Source: Ewingella sp963519305 (GTDB taxonomy: Bacteria; Pseudomonadota; Gammaproteobacteria; Enterobacterales; Enterobacteriaceae). From it: 64,000 nucleotides of DNA. Where the stretch lies: NCBI GenBank assembly GCA_963519305.1, contig CAUQMS010000013.1, forward strand, positions 72,906-136,905, in the 5' to 3' direction. A program made the translations under genes and the position numbers. Each line of letters opens with the position of its first letter. Position 1 is the stretch's first letter. The notes beneath the pieces were generated by a model. That model saw only the letters and a program-made list of their open reading frames with translations, did no database searches and was not told where the DNA came from. Below are positions 17,278-26,018 of the stretch, one piece after another.

Positions 17278-18003
17278 ATGGCAACGTTAATCGCAGAAAA
17301 TTTGGCTAAGGCCTACAAAGGCCGCAAAGTCGTTGAAGATGTCAGCCTGGCCGTCAACTCTGGCGAAATCGTCGGGTTATTAGGTCCGAACGGTGCGGGT
17401 AAAACCACCACGTTTTATATGGTCGTGGGCATCGTTCAACGCGATGCAGGCCGCATTATCGTTGACGATGAAGACATCAGCCTGCTGCCGCTGCACACCC
17501 GTGCGCGCCGCGGGATTGGCTATCTGCCACAGGAAGCCTCGATCTTCCGCCGCCTCAGTGTCTTCAACAACCTGATGGCGGTGCTCGAGATCCGCGAAGA
17601 TCTTAATAAAGATCAGCGCAATGACCGTGCGAATGAACTGATGGAAGAGTTCCATATCTCTCATCTGCGCGATAACCTCGGGCAATCTTTGTCCGGTGGT
17701 GAACGCCGCCGCGTCGAGATCGCCCGTGCGCTGGCAGCCAATCCGAAGTTTATTCTGCTGGATGAGCCCTTTGCCGGCGTTGACCCGATTTCAGTTATTG
17801 ATATCAAGAAGATCATTGAGCATCTGCGCGACAGCGGCCTTGGCGTGCTGATCACCGACCACAATGTGCGTGAAACGCTCGATGTGTGTGAACGCGCTTA
17901 TATCGTCAGTCAGGGCAAACTCATCGCCCACGGCACACCGACTGAGATTCTGGCGGATGAACAAGTGAAACGTGTCTATCTCGGTGAAGAGTTCCGTCTG
18001 TAA
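17278..18003 (+). CDS. lptB: LPS export ATPase LptB
   Basis: LptB is the cytoplasmic ABC ATPase that powers LPS extraction by LptF and LptG, which are encoded elsewhere. Walker A is GPNGAGKTT, signature LSGGERRRVEIARAL, Walker B FILLDEPFAGVD and switch His in ITDHNVRET. 241 residues as in E. coli. It ends the lpt part of the operon; an ERIC element separates it from rpoN. Confidence 0.97.
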   Translation: MATLIAENLAKAYKGRKVVEDVSLAVNSGEIVGLLGPNGAGKTTTFYMVVGIVQRDAGRIIVDDEDISLLPLHTRARRGIGYLPQEASIFRRLSVFNNLMAVLEIREDLNKDQRNDRANELMEEFHISHLRDNLGQSLSGGERRRVEIARALAANPKFILLDEPFAGVDPISVIDIKKIIEHLRDSGLGVLITDHNVRETLDVCERAYIVSQGKLIAHGTPTEILADEQVKRVYLGEEFRL

Positions 18004-18013
18004 ATCAAGCACG

Positions 18014-18137
18014 ATACCCAAAATCATTCGAGTGGCAGGAAGGCGGCAAACGAACGCATCCCGACGGGCTACATCAGTCAGTGACTCGGATAAGAGAAAG
18101 CAGCCAACGCATCTGCAGCTTGAAGGATGATGGGTAT
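18014..18137. repeat. ERIC element, copy 1
   Basis: This 124-bp imperfect palindrome begins ATACCCAAAATCATTCGAGT and ends with the inverted equivalent (CTTGAAGGATGATGGGTAT). It is an Enterobacterial Repetitive Intergenic Consensus element, recognisable from its ends and from the internal GTGACT and GCAGCCAACGCA segments. The central part is more diverged than in copies 2 and 3. It lies between lptB and rpoN and will be transcribed within the operon mRNA. Confidence 0.88.
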
Positions 18138-18163
18138 ATAAGTTCAGGACGTAAAGCCAAGAT

Positions 18164-19597
18164 ATGAAGCAAGGTTTGCAGCTCAGATTCAGCCAGCAAT
18201 TGGCCATGACCCCTCAGTTACAACAGGCTATCCGTCTGTTGCAGCTGTCGACGCTTGAACTCCAGCAGGAGATCCAACTGGCGCTGGAAAGCAATCCGCT
18301 GTTAGAGCAAACCGACCTGCATGAAGAGATCGACTCGGTAGAAACCCCGGACAGCGAAGGTCTTGATACCCGCGAAGCCCTCGAGCAGAAAGACATGCCC
18401 GAAGAGCTGCCGCTGGACGCCACGTGGGACGAAATTTACACCGCTGGAACGCCGTCCGGTACCGGTAATGATTACAGCGACGATGAGCTGCCTGTCTATC
18501 AGGGCGAGACCACCCAGACGCTTCAGGATTACCTGATGTGGCAGGTCGAACTGACGCCTTTCACTGATACCGATGCGGCAATTGCCACCTCGATTGTGGA
18601 TGCCGTGGATGACACCGGCTATCTCACCGTGTCGCTGGAAGATATCCTGGAAAGCATGGGGGACGAAGACGTCACCATGGAAGAAGTGGAAGCCGTACTC
18701 AAACGCGTTCAGCGTTTTGATCCGGTGGGCGTGGCGGCAAAAGACTTGCGTGACTGCCTGCTGATCCAGCTTTCTCAATACGTGCCCGAAACCGTTTTCC
18801 TGGTCGAAGCTAAACTGATTGTCAGCGAACATCTGGATCTGCTGGCGAATCATGATTTCCGCGCACTGATGCGATCAACCCGGCTAAAAGAAGATACACT
18901 CAAAGGAGCGATGCAGTTGATCCAATCCTTGGATCCTCGCCCCGGACAGTCGATCAACACCGGTGAATCTGAATATGTGATCCCGGACGTGCTGGTGCGT
19001 AAAGTATCAGGAGTCTGGACGGTGGAACTCAACTCCGACAGCATTCCACGTTTGAAGATCAACCAGCAGTACGCCGCGATGGGCAGCTCAGCCCGCAGCG
19101 ACAGTGACGGCCAGTTCATTCGCAGCAATTTGCAGGAAGCAAAATGGCTGATAAAAAGTCTGGAAAGCCGTAACGAAACCCTGCTGAAAGTGACCCGTTG
19201 CATCGTCGAACAGCAGCAGGCTTTCTTTGAATCAGGCGAAGAGTTTATGAAACCAATGGTTCTGGCAGATATCGCCGGAGCCGTAGAAATGCACGAATCG
19301 ACGATTTCACGTGTGACCACGCAGAAGTTTTTGCACAGCCCTCGTGGCATTTTCGAGCTGAAATATTTCTTTTCCAGCCATGTCAGTACTGACAGCGGCG
19401 GCGAGGCATCGTCAACGGCTATACGGGCGCTGGTGAGGAAATTGATCGCGGCGGAAAACCCCGTCAAACCGTTAAGTGACAGCAAGTTAGCGACCTTGCT
19501 CTCCGATCAGGGGATCATGGTGGCTCGGCGTACCGTTGCCAAATACCGAGAGTCTTTGTCCATCCCGCCCTCAAACCAGCGTAAACAGTTAGTTTGA
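18164..19597 (+). CDS. rpoN: RNA polymerase sigma-54 factor RpoN
   Basis: RpoN directs transcription of nitrogen, stress and other genes with -24/-12 promoters and needs AAA+ activators. Region I is the glutamine/leucine-rich N terminus (LRFSQQLAMTPQLQQAIRLL). An acidic region II lies at about 50-110. The core-binding and DNA-binding region III ends with the RpoN box ARRTVAKYR. Exactly 477 residues as in E. coli. It is followed by hpf, ptsN, rapZ and npr in the standard order. Confidence 0.98.
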   Translation: MKQGLQLRFSQQLAMTPQLQQAIRLLQLSTLELQQEIQLALESNPLLEQTDLHEEIDSVETPDSEGLDTREALEQKDMPEELPLDATWDEIYTAGTPSGTGNDYSDDELPVYQGETTQTLQDYLMWQVELTPFTDTDAAIATSIVDAVDDTGYLTVSLEDILESMGDEDVTMEEVEAVLKRVQRFDPVGVAAKDLRDCLLIQLSQYVPETVFLVEAKLIVSEHLDLLANHDFRALMRSTRLKEDTLKGAMQLIQSLDPRPGQSINTGESEYVIPDVLVRKVSGVWTVELNSDSIPRLKINQQYAAMGSSARSDSDGQFIRSNLQEAKWLIKSLESRNETLLKVTRCIVEQQQAFFESGEEFMKPMVLADIAGAVEMHESTISRVTTQKFLHSPRGIFELKYFFSSHVSTDSGGEASSTAIRALVRKLIAAENPVKPLSDSKLATLLSDQGIMVARRTVAKYRESLSIPPSNQRKQLV

Positions 19598-19620
19598 CCT
19601 CAACAGAGAAGGAAGACATT

Positions 19621-19908
19621 ATGCAGCTCAACATTACCGGACATCACGTCGAAATCACGGAAGCCATGAGAGAATTCGTTTCGTCGAAATTTGCCAAGCT
19701 TGAGCAATATTTCGATCGAATTAATCAGGTATACGTGGTGCTGAGCGTTGAAAAAGTGCAGAAGGTGGCTGAGGCCACACTGCATGTGAATGGAGGCGAG
19801 TTGCACGCCACCTCGGAACATCAGGATATGTATGCGGCCATCGACGGCCTGGTTGATAAACTGGCACGCCAGCTCAATAAGCATAAAGATAAACTGAAAC
19901 AGCACTGA
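19621..19908 (+). CDS. hpf: Ribosome hibernation promoting factor Hpf (short form)
   Basis: Hpf binds the 30S subunit and stabilises 100S ribosome dimers in stationary phase. The 95-residue short form has MQLNITGHHVEITEAMREFV and the conserved C-terminal DGLVDKLARQLNKHKDK. Start at 19621 is chosen by family match and an AGAAGGA site; the frame is open from 19594 but that would overlap the rpoN end. It lies 23 bp after rpoN. Confidence 0.96.
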   Translation: MQLNITGHHVEITEAMREFVSSKFAKLEQYFDRINQVYVVLSVEKVQKVAEATLHVNGGELHATSEHQDMYAAIDGLVDKLARQLNKHKDKLKQH

Positions 19909-19946
19909 CACTCACCTAACCTCTCGCATGAAAAACCTTGAGAGCA

Positions 19947-19976
19947 TCGGCTCGTGACCTTCGGGAAACGAGCCGA
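19947..19976 (+). other. Stem-loop between hpf and ptsN
   Basis: tcggctcgt pairs with acgagccga (9 bp, 12-nt loop). A smaller CTCTC/GAGAG hairpin sits just upstream (19921-19944). No T tract follows. It may be an RNA-processing or stability element that separates hpf and ptsN expression. Confidence 0.5.
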
Positions 19977-20033
19977 ACTGTCATTTAGGGCGAAAGAGCA
20001 TTGAGAGTGAAAGAGCGCAAAAGTGAAGATGAA

Positions 20034-20504
20034 ATGATTAACGATATAGCTATGCAGTTAACGTCAGTCCTTAACGCCGAATGCACGAGAAGCGGCGTTC
20101 ACTGCGCCAGTAAAAAACGCGCGCTGGAAATCATCAGCGAACTTGCCGCCAAACAGCTTAATCTGGCCCCGCAGGTGATTTTCGACGCCATTCTTACCCG
20201 CGAAAGGATGGGCAGTACCGGAATTGGCGCAGGCATTGCCATTCCGCACGGAAAACTGGAAGAGGACACGCTGCGCGCTGTCGGCGTGTTCATTCAGCTG
20301 GAACAGCCTATCGCCTTCGATGCTATTGATAATCAGCCGGTTGATCTGCTTTTTGCCTTGCTGGTCCCTGCTGATCAATGTAAAACCCACTTACACACCT
20401 TGTCTTTAGTCGCTAAAAAGCTGGCTGACAAAACCGTGTGCCGTCGTCTGCGTGGTGCGCAAAGCGACGAAGAACTGTTCCAGATCATGACCGAAAGTGA
20501 ATAA
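20034..20504 (+). CDS. ptsN: Nitrogen PTS enzyme IIA (EIIA-Ntr) PtsN
   Basis: PtsN is the terminal phosphate acceptor of the nitrogen PTS (PtsP-Npr-PtsN) and regulates potassium uptake and other processes by its phosphorylation state. The phosphorylated histidine is in GIAIPHGKLEEDTLRAVG. ISELAAKQL and DLLFALLVPADQCKTHLH are conserved. Start at 20034 (156 aa) best matches family length; its ribosome site is weak. It lies in the rpoN operon. Confidence 0.94.
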   Translation: MINDIAMQLTSVLNAECTRSGVHCASKKRALEIISELAAKQLNLAPQVIFDAILTRERMGSTGIGAGIAIPHGKLEEDTLRAVGVFIQLEQPIAFDAIDNQPVDLLFALLVPADQCKTHLHTLSLVAKKLADKTVCRRLRGAQSDEELFQIMTESE

Positions 20505-20538
20505 TAAAAAGATCGGAAATACTAACTGTTGATGTTCA

Positions 20539-20560
20539 GCCGGTGCCCTTTTGTACCGGC
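20539..20560 (+). other. Stem-loop between ptsN and rapZ
   Basis: gccggtgc pairs with gtaccggc (8 bp with one G-U) around a 6-nt loop. A second small hairpin, cccggttagcttgccggg, follows at about 20582-20599. The elements lie in the 135-bp ptsN-rapZ gap. They may attenuate or process the transcript; function not visible. Confidence 0.4.
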
Positions 20561-20639
20561 AAGATTTTGCCAATGATGGTTCCCGGTTAGCTTGCCGGGG
20601 AAGTGAATTCTGAACACTGAATTGCAGGGGAGTGACAAC

Positions 20640-21494
20640 ATGGTGCTGATGATTGTCAGCGGCCGTTCCGGTTCCGGGAAGTCGGTTGCTTTGCGGGCAC
20701 TGGAAGATATGGGTTTTTATTGTGTGGACAACTTGCCGGTGGTCTTACTACCCCAGCTTGCCCAGACCCTCGCCGACCGCAACACGTCTGCCGCCGTCAG
20801 TATCGACGTGCGTAACATGCCGGAAAACCCGGAAATTTTCGACCACGCGATGTCACAGTTGCCGGAGAGCTTTTCACCGCAACTGCTGTTCCTCGATGCC
20901 GATCGTAACACGCTGATCCGCCGTTACAGCGACACCCGTCGCCTGCACCCTCTTTCCAGTAAAAATCTCTCGCTCGAAAGTGCTATTGACGAAGAGGCCG
21001 ATCTGCTCGAACCCTTGCGTTCATCTGCGGATCTCATCATCGACACCTCAGAAATGTCAGTGCATGAACTGGCCGAAATGCTGCGCGCCCGCCTGCTTGG
21101 CAAACGTGAGCGCGAGCTGACCATGGTGTTTGAGTCATTCGGCTTCAAGCATGGCATTCCCATTGATGCCGATTACGTGTTTGACGTACGCTTCCTGCCG
21201 AACCCGCACTGGGATCCCAAGCTGCGCCCAATGACCGGCCTGGATAAACCTGTGGCAGCGTTCCTTGACCGCCACACCGAAGTGCACAACTTTATTTACC
21301 AGACCCGCAGCTACCTCGAACAGTGGCTGCCAATGCTGGAAACCAATAACCGCAGTTATCTGACCGTCGCCATCGGCTGTACGGGCGGTAAACATCGCTC
21401 GGTGTATGTCGCAGAACAGCTGGCCGACTACTTCCGTTCCCGCGGGAAGAACGTGCAATCCCGCCATCGCACGCTGGAAAAACGTAAATCATGA
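20640..21494 (+). CDS. rapZ: RNase adapter protein RapZ
   Basis: RapZ binds glucosamine-6-phosphate and the sRNA GlmZ and guides RNase E to cut it, which controls glmS. The N-terminal P-loop is GRSGSGKS (residues 8-15). The C-terminal RNA-binding and metabolite-sensing domain includes GCTGGKHRSVYVAEQL. The basic tail SRHRTLEKRK is present. Start at 20640 gives 284 residues as in E. coli. It overlaps npr by 4 bp. Confidence 0.97.
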   Translation: MVLMIVSGRSGSGKSVALRALEDMGFYCVDNLPVVLLPQLAQTLADRNTSAAVSIDVRNMPENPEIFDHAMSQLPESFSPQLLFLDADRNTLIRRYSDTRRLHPLSSKNLSLESAIDEEADLLEPLRSSADLIIDTSEMSVHELAEMLRARLLGKRERELTMVFESFGFKHGIPIDADYVFDVRFLPNPHWDPKLRPMTGLDKPVAAFLDRHTEVHNFIYQTRSYLEQWLPMLETNNRSYLTVAIGCTGGKHRSVYVAEQLADYFRSRGKNVQSRHRTLEKRKS

Positions 21495-21763
21495 CGGTAA
21501 AGCAAACGGTAGAGATCAAAAACCGGCTGGGGATGCATGCCCGTCCGGCGATGAAATTGTTTGAGCTGGTACAGAGCTTTGAGTCAGAAGTGATGCTGCG
21601 TAACGACGCAGGCATTGAAGCGGAAGCCAGCAGCGTGATCGCGCTACTGATGCTCGACTCCCCGAAAGGCCAGAAAATAGAAATCGAGGCCACCGGCCCT
21701 GATGAATCAGAGGCGCTGAGCGCCGTGGTAAATCTGATCAATTCCGGTTTTGACGAAGATTGA
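21491..21763 (+). CDS. npr: Nitrogen PTS phosphocarrier protein Npr
   Basis: Npr (PtsO) is an HPr-like protein that passes phosphate from PtsP to PtsN. His16 in LGMHARPA is the phosphorylated residue and the serine-site region is SSVIALLMLDS. 90 residues as in E. coli. Its start overlaps the rapZ stop (ATGA). It is the last gene of the operon; instead of the E. coli yrbL-mtgA order, an ERIC element and the accessory block follow. Confidence 0.96.
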   Translation: MTVKQTVEIKNRLGMHARPAMKLFELVQSFESEVMLRNDAGIEAEASSVIALLMLDSPKGQKIEIEATGPDESEALSAVVNLINSGFDED

Positions 21764-21784
21764 TTTAAAAAATACACTCAAAAT

Positions 21785-21909
21785 ATCCCCTAAATCATTC
21801 GAGTTGCATCCAGGCGGCAACTGAGTGAATCCCCGTGAGCTTACACCAGTAAGTGACCGGGGTGATTGAAGGCAACCAACGCAGAGGCAGCTTGAAGGAT
21901 GACGGGGAT
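21785..21909. repeat. ERIC element, copy 2
   Basis: A 125-bp ERIC element with the core GTGAATCCCCGTGAGCTTAC and AGTAAGTGACCGGGGTGA, close to the consensus used for ERIC primers. Ends are ATCCCC/GGGGAT. It fills the gap between convergent npr and the PRD regulator gene and ends 2 bp from the regulator's stop codon. Its long hairpin may act as the transcript end for both genes. Confidence 0.93.
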
Positions 21910-21911
21910 GG

Positions 21912-23831
21912 TTAGATTCTGCTGAGGCAATCAATGGCGATGGCCTTGAAGGTGTCGAAATTAGAACTGCTCAGCAAACGGCTCATCGACCGTTCCCGCA
22001 CAAAAGTCACAAACAGATCGTAAATCGCCATCGCCTCTTCGTAATCTGCCTTGCTGATCGCCAGCAGGAAAATCACGTGCGCCGTTTCTCCCTCTCCCCA
22101 CGCAATGCCCTGCGGGGACAGCAGAGTGATCACCACGGTTTTCTTGGCTAACAGTCCCAGAGAGTGCGGCAGCGCGATGCCCTCACCCAGCATGGTCGAG
22201 ACAATCTCTTCACGCTCCACCACTGACGGATAAAACTCGGCATCGACGTAGCCCTCCTCTTCCAGCTGGGTGCAGACCTTATGGAACAGCTGCGCCTGAG
22301 TCATCGGTTCGTCGATGATCATAAAATGTTTTTCGTCGAAGAACTTCTCCAGCATGTAAGGGCGCGTGCGGTCCACTAACACCAGTTTCCCCAACTGCTC
22401 CATCTGATATTCCGTCGGGAAAGGCGACAGCACGACCACCGGTTTATTTTTTTCAGCAATACGCGCATTGGAGATAATAAAATCTTCGTCGATGTGTCCG
22501 AGCTTCTCGTAGTCGCGCAAAGAGACCACCTGCGTCACCACCAGCTGCGGGTATTTGCGGCTGATCTGCGCCTGGATCATGCGGATCGTCGAGTTACCGG
22601 TATCGCACACCAGCATCACTTGCGGATGGCGCTGGTAACCGATGTTGTAATGCCGCTCCAACCCCACGCCAATGTGCAGTACCAGAAAACCAATCTCATT
22701 CTCACTCAGTGAATACGGCGTGTATTTACCCCAGCTAGAGACGGCCGCCAGAGTCACGTCGTAAGCCATCGGATAGTGCTGCTTAATGTTGCCGAGCAGA
22801 GGGTTAGGAATATTGATCTGGTATTTGACGCGGGTGATCATGGTTTTGATGTGAGTCAGCAGGTCAGCGCGTAGCTGCTTATCACCTTGCAGATCATAGT
22901 TATAGTGCGCATTAATGTACGAGAGAATGTAATCCACCAGCGATTCGTCATCGTCGGCATTAATGTCAGTCGGCAAAATATTCTGCACCCGACGCGCAGC
23001 AATATTGACCCGTAAATAGGCCTCTTCCGCCGCCGGGATCTCTTTCCCCACCAGCAATTTCAGCTCTGCCGCCAGACGCACAGACACCTGTCGCACGGCC
23101 GGATCGCCCTCCTCTGCGTCGAAATCGGTCAGTGGGTAGCCGCCGGCAATACGCTTGATGGCCACCGCACAGTAAAGGATCAGGTACTGTTCGCCTTCGT
23201 CAGTCAGTTGGATCGATGACTGGGCCAGCAGCTGATGCATAAAATCAGTCAGCGGCGCCAATGCCTCACGCTCCAGACTTTCGGTTTTCAGCAGCGGATT
23301 GGTCTGCTCTTCGCCATCCAGTTGAAACAGTAAATCGGTCAGACAGGCACGGATAGCCAGCTCAGCGCCGAACAGCTTCATGCCGTAACGCGGCTTGGTT
23401 TCAATACTCAGGTGATAGCGCGCCAGATGCTCCCTGACCTCAGCCATATCATTTTGCAGGGTTCCCCGGCTGACAAACCATTCATCGGCCAGATCTTCCA
23501 GCTTGAGTGAAAAAGCTGAGGTCAAAAAGCGTATTAGCAGGTAATTCACCCGCTCAGGGGCGGTACGTGGGGTCGGGCTGATGCGGTGGTTATTCGTCTG
23601 TTGCAGGGAGTTGAACAGCGTTGGATCGTCAATTTTAAGTTGATATCCGCTGCCACGGTTGTGTACGAACGAAGCGCCGTACTGCTCCATGATTTCATTG
23701 AGTGCCGTAATATCCGCACGCACAGTGCGCGTCGAGACATCCAGCCGTTTCGCCAGCTCATCCTGCGGCAGAGTTTCAGCCTGTAGCGCATCAAATAAAT
23801 GGGCTAATCGTTGATAGGGAAATCTCACCAT
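21912..23831 (-). CDS. PRD-containing transcriptional activator with EIIB- and EIIA-like domains (BglG/MtlR type)
   Basis: A 639-residue sugar-operon regulator. Domains in order: HTH_11 (about 5-60), Mga-like HTH (90-175), PRD1 (about 190-290), PRD2 (295-395), EIIB-like domain (403-490, Cys409 in LVCDTGNST) and type-2 EIIA domain (495-639, His556 in GIALPHSLG). PTS proteins control such regulators by phosphorylating these sites. PRD2 keeps two histidines (His327, His386); PRD1 has no histidine between residues 200 and 308, so it is probably not a phosphorylation switch. Two DNA-binding HTH units suggest a DNA-binding activator, not an RNA antiterminator. It is last in the accessory block and most likely controls it. 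Confidence 0.88.
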   Translation of the reverse strand: MVRFPYQRLAHLFDALQAETLPQDELAKRLDVSTRTVRADITALNEIMEQYGASFVHNRGSGYQLKIDDPTLFNSLQQTNNHRISPTPRTAPERVNYLLIRFLTSAFSLKLEDLADEWFVSRGTLQNDMAEVREHLARYHLSIETKPRYGMKLFGAELAIRACLTDLLFQLDGEEQTNPLLKTESLEREALAPLTDFMHQLLAQSSIQLTDEGEQYLILYCAVAIKRIAGGYPLTDFDAEEGDPAVRQVSVRLAAELKLLVGKEIPAAEEAYLRVNIAARRVQNILPTDINADDDESLVDYILSYINAHYNYDLQGDKQLRADLLTHIKTMITRVKYQINIPNPLLGNIKQHYPMAYDVTLAAVSSWGKYTPYSLSENEIGFLVLHIGVGLERHYNIGYQRHPQVMLVCDTGNSTIRMIQAQISRKYPQLVVTQVVSLRDYEKLGHIDEDFIISNARIAEKNKPVVVLSPFPTEYQMEQLGKLVLVDRTRPYMLEKFFDEKHFMIIDEPMTQAQLFHKVCTQLEEEGYVDAEFYPSVVEREEIVSTMLGEGIALPHSLGLLAKKTVVITLLSPQGIAWGEGETAHVIFLLAISKADYEEAMAIYDLFVTFVRERSMSRLLSSSNFDTFKAIAIDCLSRI

Positions 23832-23957
23832 AATCCTTCCAGTCAGTGGTTACCGTAGAACATCAATTTTCAGAGCGCGTTAAATAACAAGGCGGGATGA
23901 CAAAAAACATCACCCCGCACCGGTTATTCATACTGAGTCACTTCAGTGCCTGACGTT

Positions 23958-25148
23958 TCAGGGAACAATCACCATTTGCGACGGGCTGCCCACTGGCGTG
24001 TATTCATCAACAAAAGTCAGTTTACCGCTGCTGGCGGAAACATTGAATCTTGTGATGTTATCGCTTCGTTGATTCATTGCGTAAATGTATTTTCCATCCG
24101 GTGAGAAGTTTATGGTGCGCGGGTAGTCACCACGGGTCCAGACCTCTTCACTAAAGGTCATCGCGCCTTCGCCGGTCACGTTGATCTGCGCAATGCTGTT
24201 GTGCAGACGGTTTGCCACGTACAGATGGCGCCCGTCTTTGCTCAGCACGATGCCTGCGGCAAAGTTAGTGCCTTTGAAGTTCGCCGGTAATGACGACAGC
24301 ACATGCAGCTGTATCAGCGTGCCTTTGGCGCTGTCAAAGCGATAACTGGTCAGCGTCGAAGCCTCTTCGTTGATCAGGAAGACCACTTTACCGTTCGGAT
24401 GGAATACGAAATGACGCGGACCGGCACCCGGTGAAGACGCGCTGATGAAAGCCGGCTCGTTAGGCGTCAGTTTGCCGTCATCCAGTTTCCACTGATAAAT
24501 CCGGTCCAGACCCAGATCGGTAGAGAAGGCAAACTTGCCGCTCGGATCAGTAGCAATCATGTGCGCATGGGGACCGTTATGGTCACTGGCGGCAAAACTG
24601 CCTTCGGCAGCGGCCTCAGGTTTAGCTGCCCCGGCCGGACCGGAATCCTGCTGATGATCGCTGGCTTCACCCAACTTTCCGCTGGCATCTACCGGGAAAG
24701 TCGCCACCACGCCGCTGATATAGTTTGCCACCAGCAGGTGATCGCCTTTGGGCGTCAGCGACAGATAAACCGGGCCTGCGCCCTGTGAATCTACCTGATT
24801 AATCAGCGTCAGGCTGCCATCCTGCGGATTGATTTTATAGGCCGCTATCGCGCCGTTTTTCCCACCGTTGTAGTTATCGATTTCATTGGCGATATACAGC
24901 GTTTTGCCGTCGTGACTGGCGACCATCTGGGCCTGATTCGGCAACTGGCTGGCCAGCACGCGGTCGGTCAGCGCGCCGGTTTTACTGTCAAATTTAAAGA
25001 GGTAAACGCCTTCACCATTGGGATTATAGGTGCCGACGTAGGCGTAATGTTGGGTTTGCGTCATAGCCTTTTCTGCTGCGTAAAGCGGTGTGGCGGACAG
25101 CGCCAGCATCGCGGATGTTAAACCTGAAATCAGTAACCAGTTTCTCAT
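23958..25148 (-). CDS. Exported lactonase-family seven-bladed beta-propeller protein
   Basis: The protein belongs to the Lactonase family (6-phosphogluconolactonase YbhE/Pgl type and muconate cyclase relatives). Family hallmarks are YVGTYNPNGEGVYLF near the start, GPHAHMIATDPSGKF, AGPRHFVFHPNGK and a final DEYTPVG segment. Unlike cytoplasmic Pgl, it has a signal peptide (residues 1-24, ALSATPLYA), so it acts in the periplasm. Start at 25148 has GAGG 7 bp upstream; the open extension to 25220 would bury the signal peptide. Substrate unknown. It lies 129 bp after dgaF and may hydrolyse the lactone of the sugar acid used by the neighbours (inference). Confidence 0.82.
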   Translation of the reverse strand: MRNWLLISGLTSAMLALSATPLYAAEKAMTQTQHYAYVGTYNPNGEGVYLFKFDSKTGALTDRVLASQLPNQAQMVASHDGKTLYIANEIDNYNGGKNGAIAAYKINPQDGSLTLINQVDSQGAGPVYLSLTPKGDHLLVANYISGVVATFPVDASGKLGEASDHQQDSGPAGAAKPEAAAEGSFAASDHNGPHAHMIATDPSGKFAFSTDLGLDRIYQWKLDDGKLTPNEPAFISASSPGAGPRHFVFHPNGKVVFLINEEASTLTSYRFDSAKGTLIQLHVLSSLPANFKGTNFAAGIVLSKDGRHLYVANRLHNSIAQINVTGEGAMTFSEEVWTRGDYPRTINFSPDGKYIYAMNQRSDNITRFNVSASSGKLTFVDEYTPVGSPSQMVIVP

Positions 25149-25277
25149 ACATTTCCTCAATTTAAAGGGATTGCCAGACAAACGCGGGGGTCCTGCGCCG
25201 CCCGCAACCGGGACGGACACAGGGTGTTTAACAGCGCAGACAGCTCGCAGCGCGGAAGGAAATGGGGTATGTGAACC

Positions 25278-26018
25278 TTAACCAATCAGCTTTTTAACGC
25301 TGGCCAGCAGGGTTCTGACGTCGTCAGGGCGGGTGTTACCGCTGGCGCTGTCGATAATCGAGCTATAGATATGCGGGATGATTTTGTTCACCCCGGCTTC
25401 CAGCGCGATTTCCATAATGGGCTCGAAGTTTTCCAGATCGATTCCGCCGGTCGGTTCCAGCCAGAAATCATGCTCCGCACAGGCGCGGGCCACGGCGGCG
25501 AACTCATCACGGGTTTTGAGGCCGCCCATCGGGAAATATTTCACCGAGCTGCCGCCCATATCTTTGAGCAACGCAATGGCGGTTTCTACCGGCACAATCG
25601 CGTCAGCCGCAGTGGAACTCAGCGGCCCGGTGTTGATTTTCACCCAGCCCACTTTGCCGGTTGGCGAGATCAGGCCGTTAACAACGCTGTCATTCTGTCC
25701 GAGCAACGCGCGGCTGGTACCGACGCCGGTGAAAACCTGATTCACATGCTGCGGCTGAACCTGTTGGGAGATCTGGCTGACCATCAGGGACTGGCGCGGA
25801 TCACCGGCACCCAGGCCGACAGACAATGCGTTTTCAATCAGCGCGGCGTACTCTTTCATGTCCGCCACGGCACTCGGCACATCGGCGTAATTTTTTGACA
25901 AGACGCCGACCAGTACGTGACCCTCCGCGGCCTGGTAAATGTCGCGGGCATTGTCTTTGGAACCGGCCAGTACATTCAGACATACGCGATCACGGTAGAA
26001 ATTCGGGGTCAGCTTCAT
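25278..26018 (-). CDS. dgaF: 2-dehydro-3-deoxy-phosphogluconate aldolase, DgaF family
   Basis: DgaF of Salmonella cleaves 2-keto-3-deoxygluconate-6-phosphate to pyruvate and glyceraldehyde-3-phosphate in D-glucosaminate use. This 246-residue protein belongs to the KDGP aldolase family (once DUF1341), distinct in sequence from Eda. Conserved blocks: NFYRDRVCLNVLAGS, VGLGAGDPRQS, VFTGVGTSRA, VKINTGPLSS, SVKYFPMGG and LEPTGGIDL; the lysine in VKYFP is the likely Schiff-base residue. Its ATG overlaps the dgaE stop by 4 bp, so the aldolase and ammonia lyase are translated together. Confidence 0.88.
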   Translation of the reverse strand: MKLTPNFYRDRVCLNVLAGSKDNARDIYQAAEGHVLVGVLSKNYADVPSAVADMKEYAALIENALSVGLGAGDPRQSLMVSQISQQVQPQHVNQVFTGVGTSRALLGQNDSVVNGLISPTGKVGWVKINTGPLSSTAADAIVPVETAIALLKDMGGSSVKYFPMGGLKTRDEFAAVARACAEHDFWLEPTGGIDLENFEPIMEIALEAGVNKIIPHIYSSIIDSASGNTRPDDVRTLLASVKKLIG

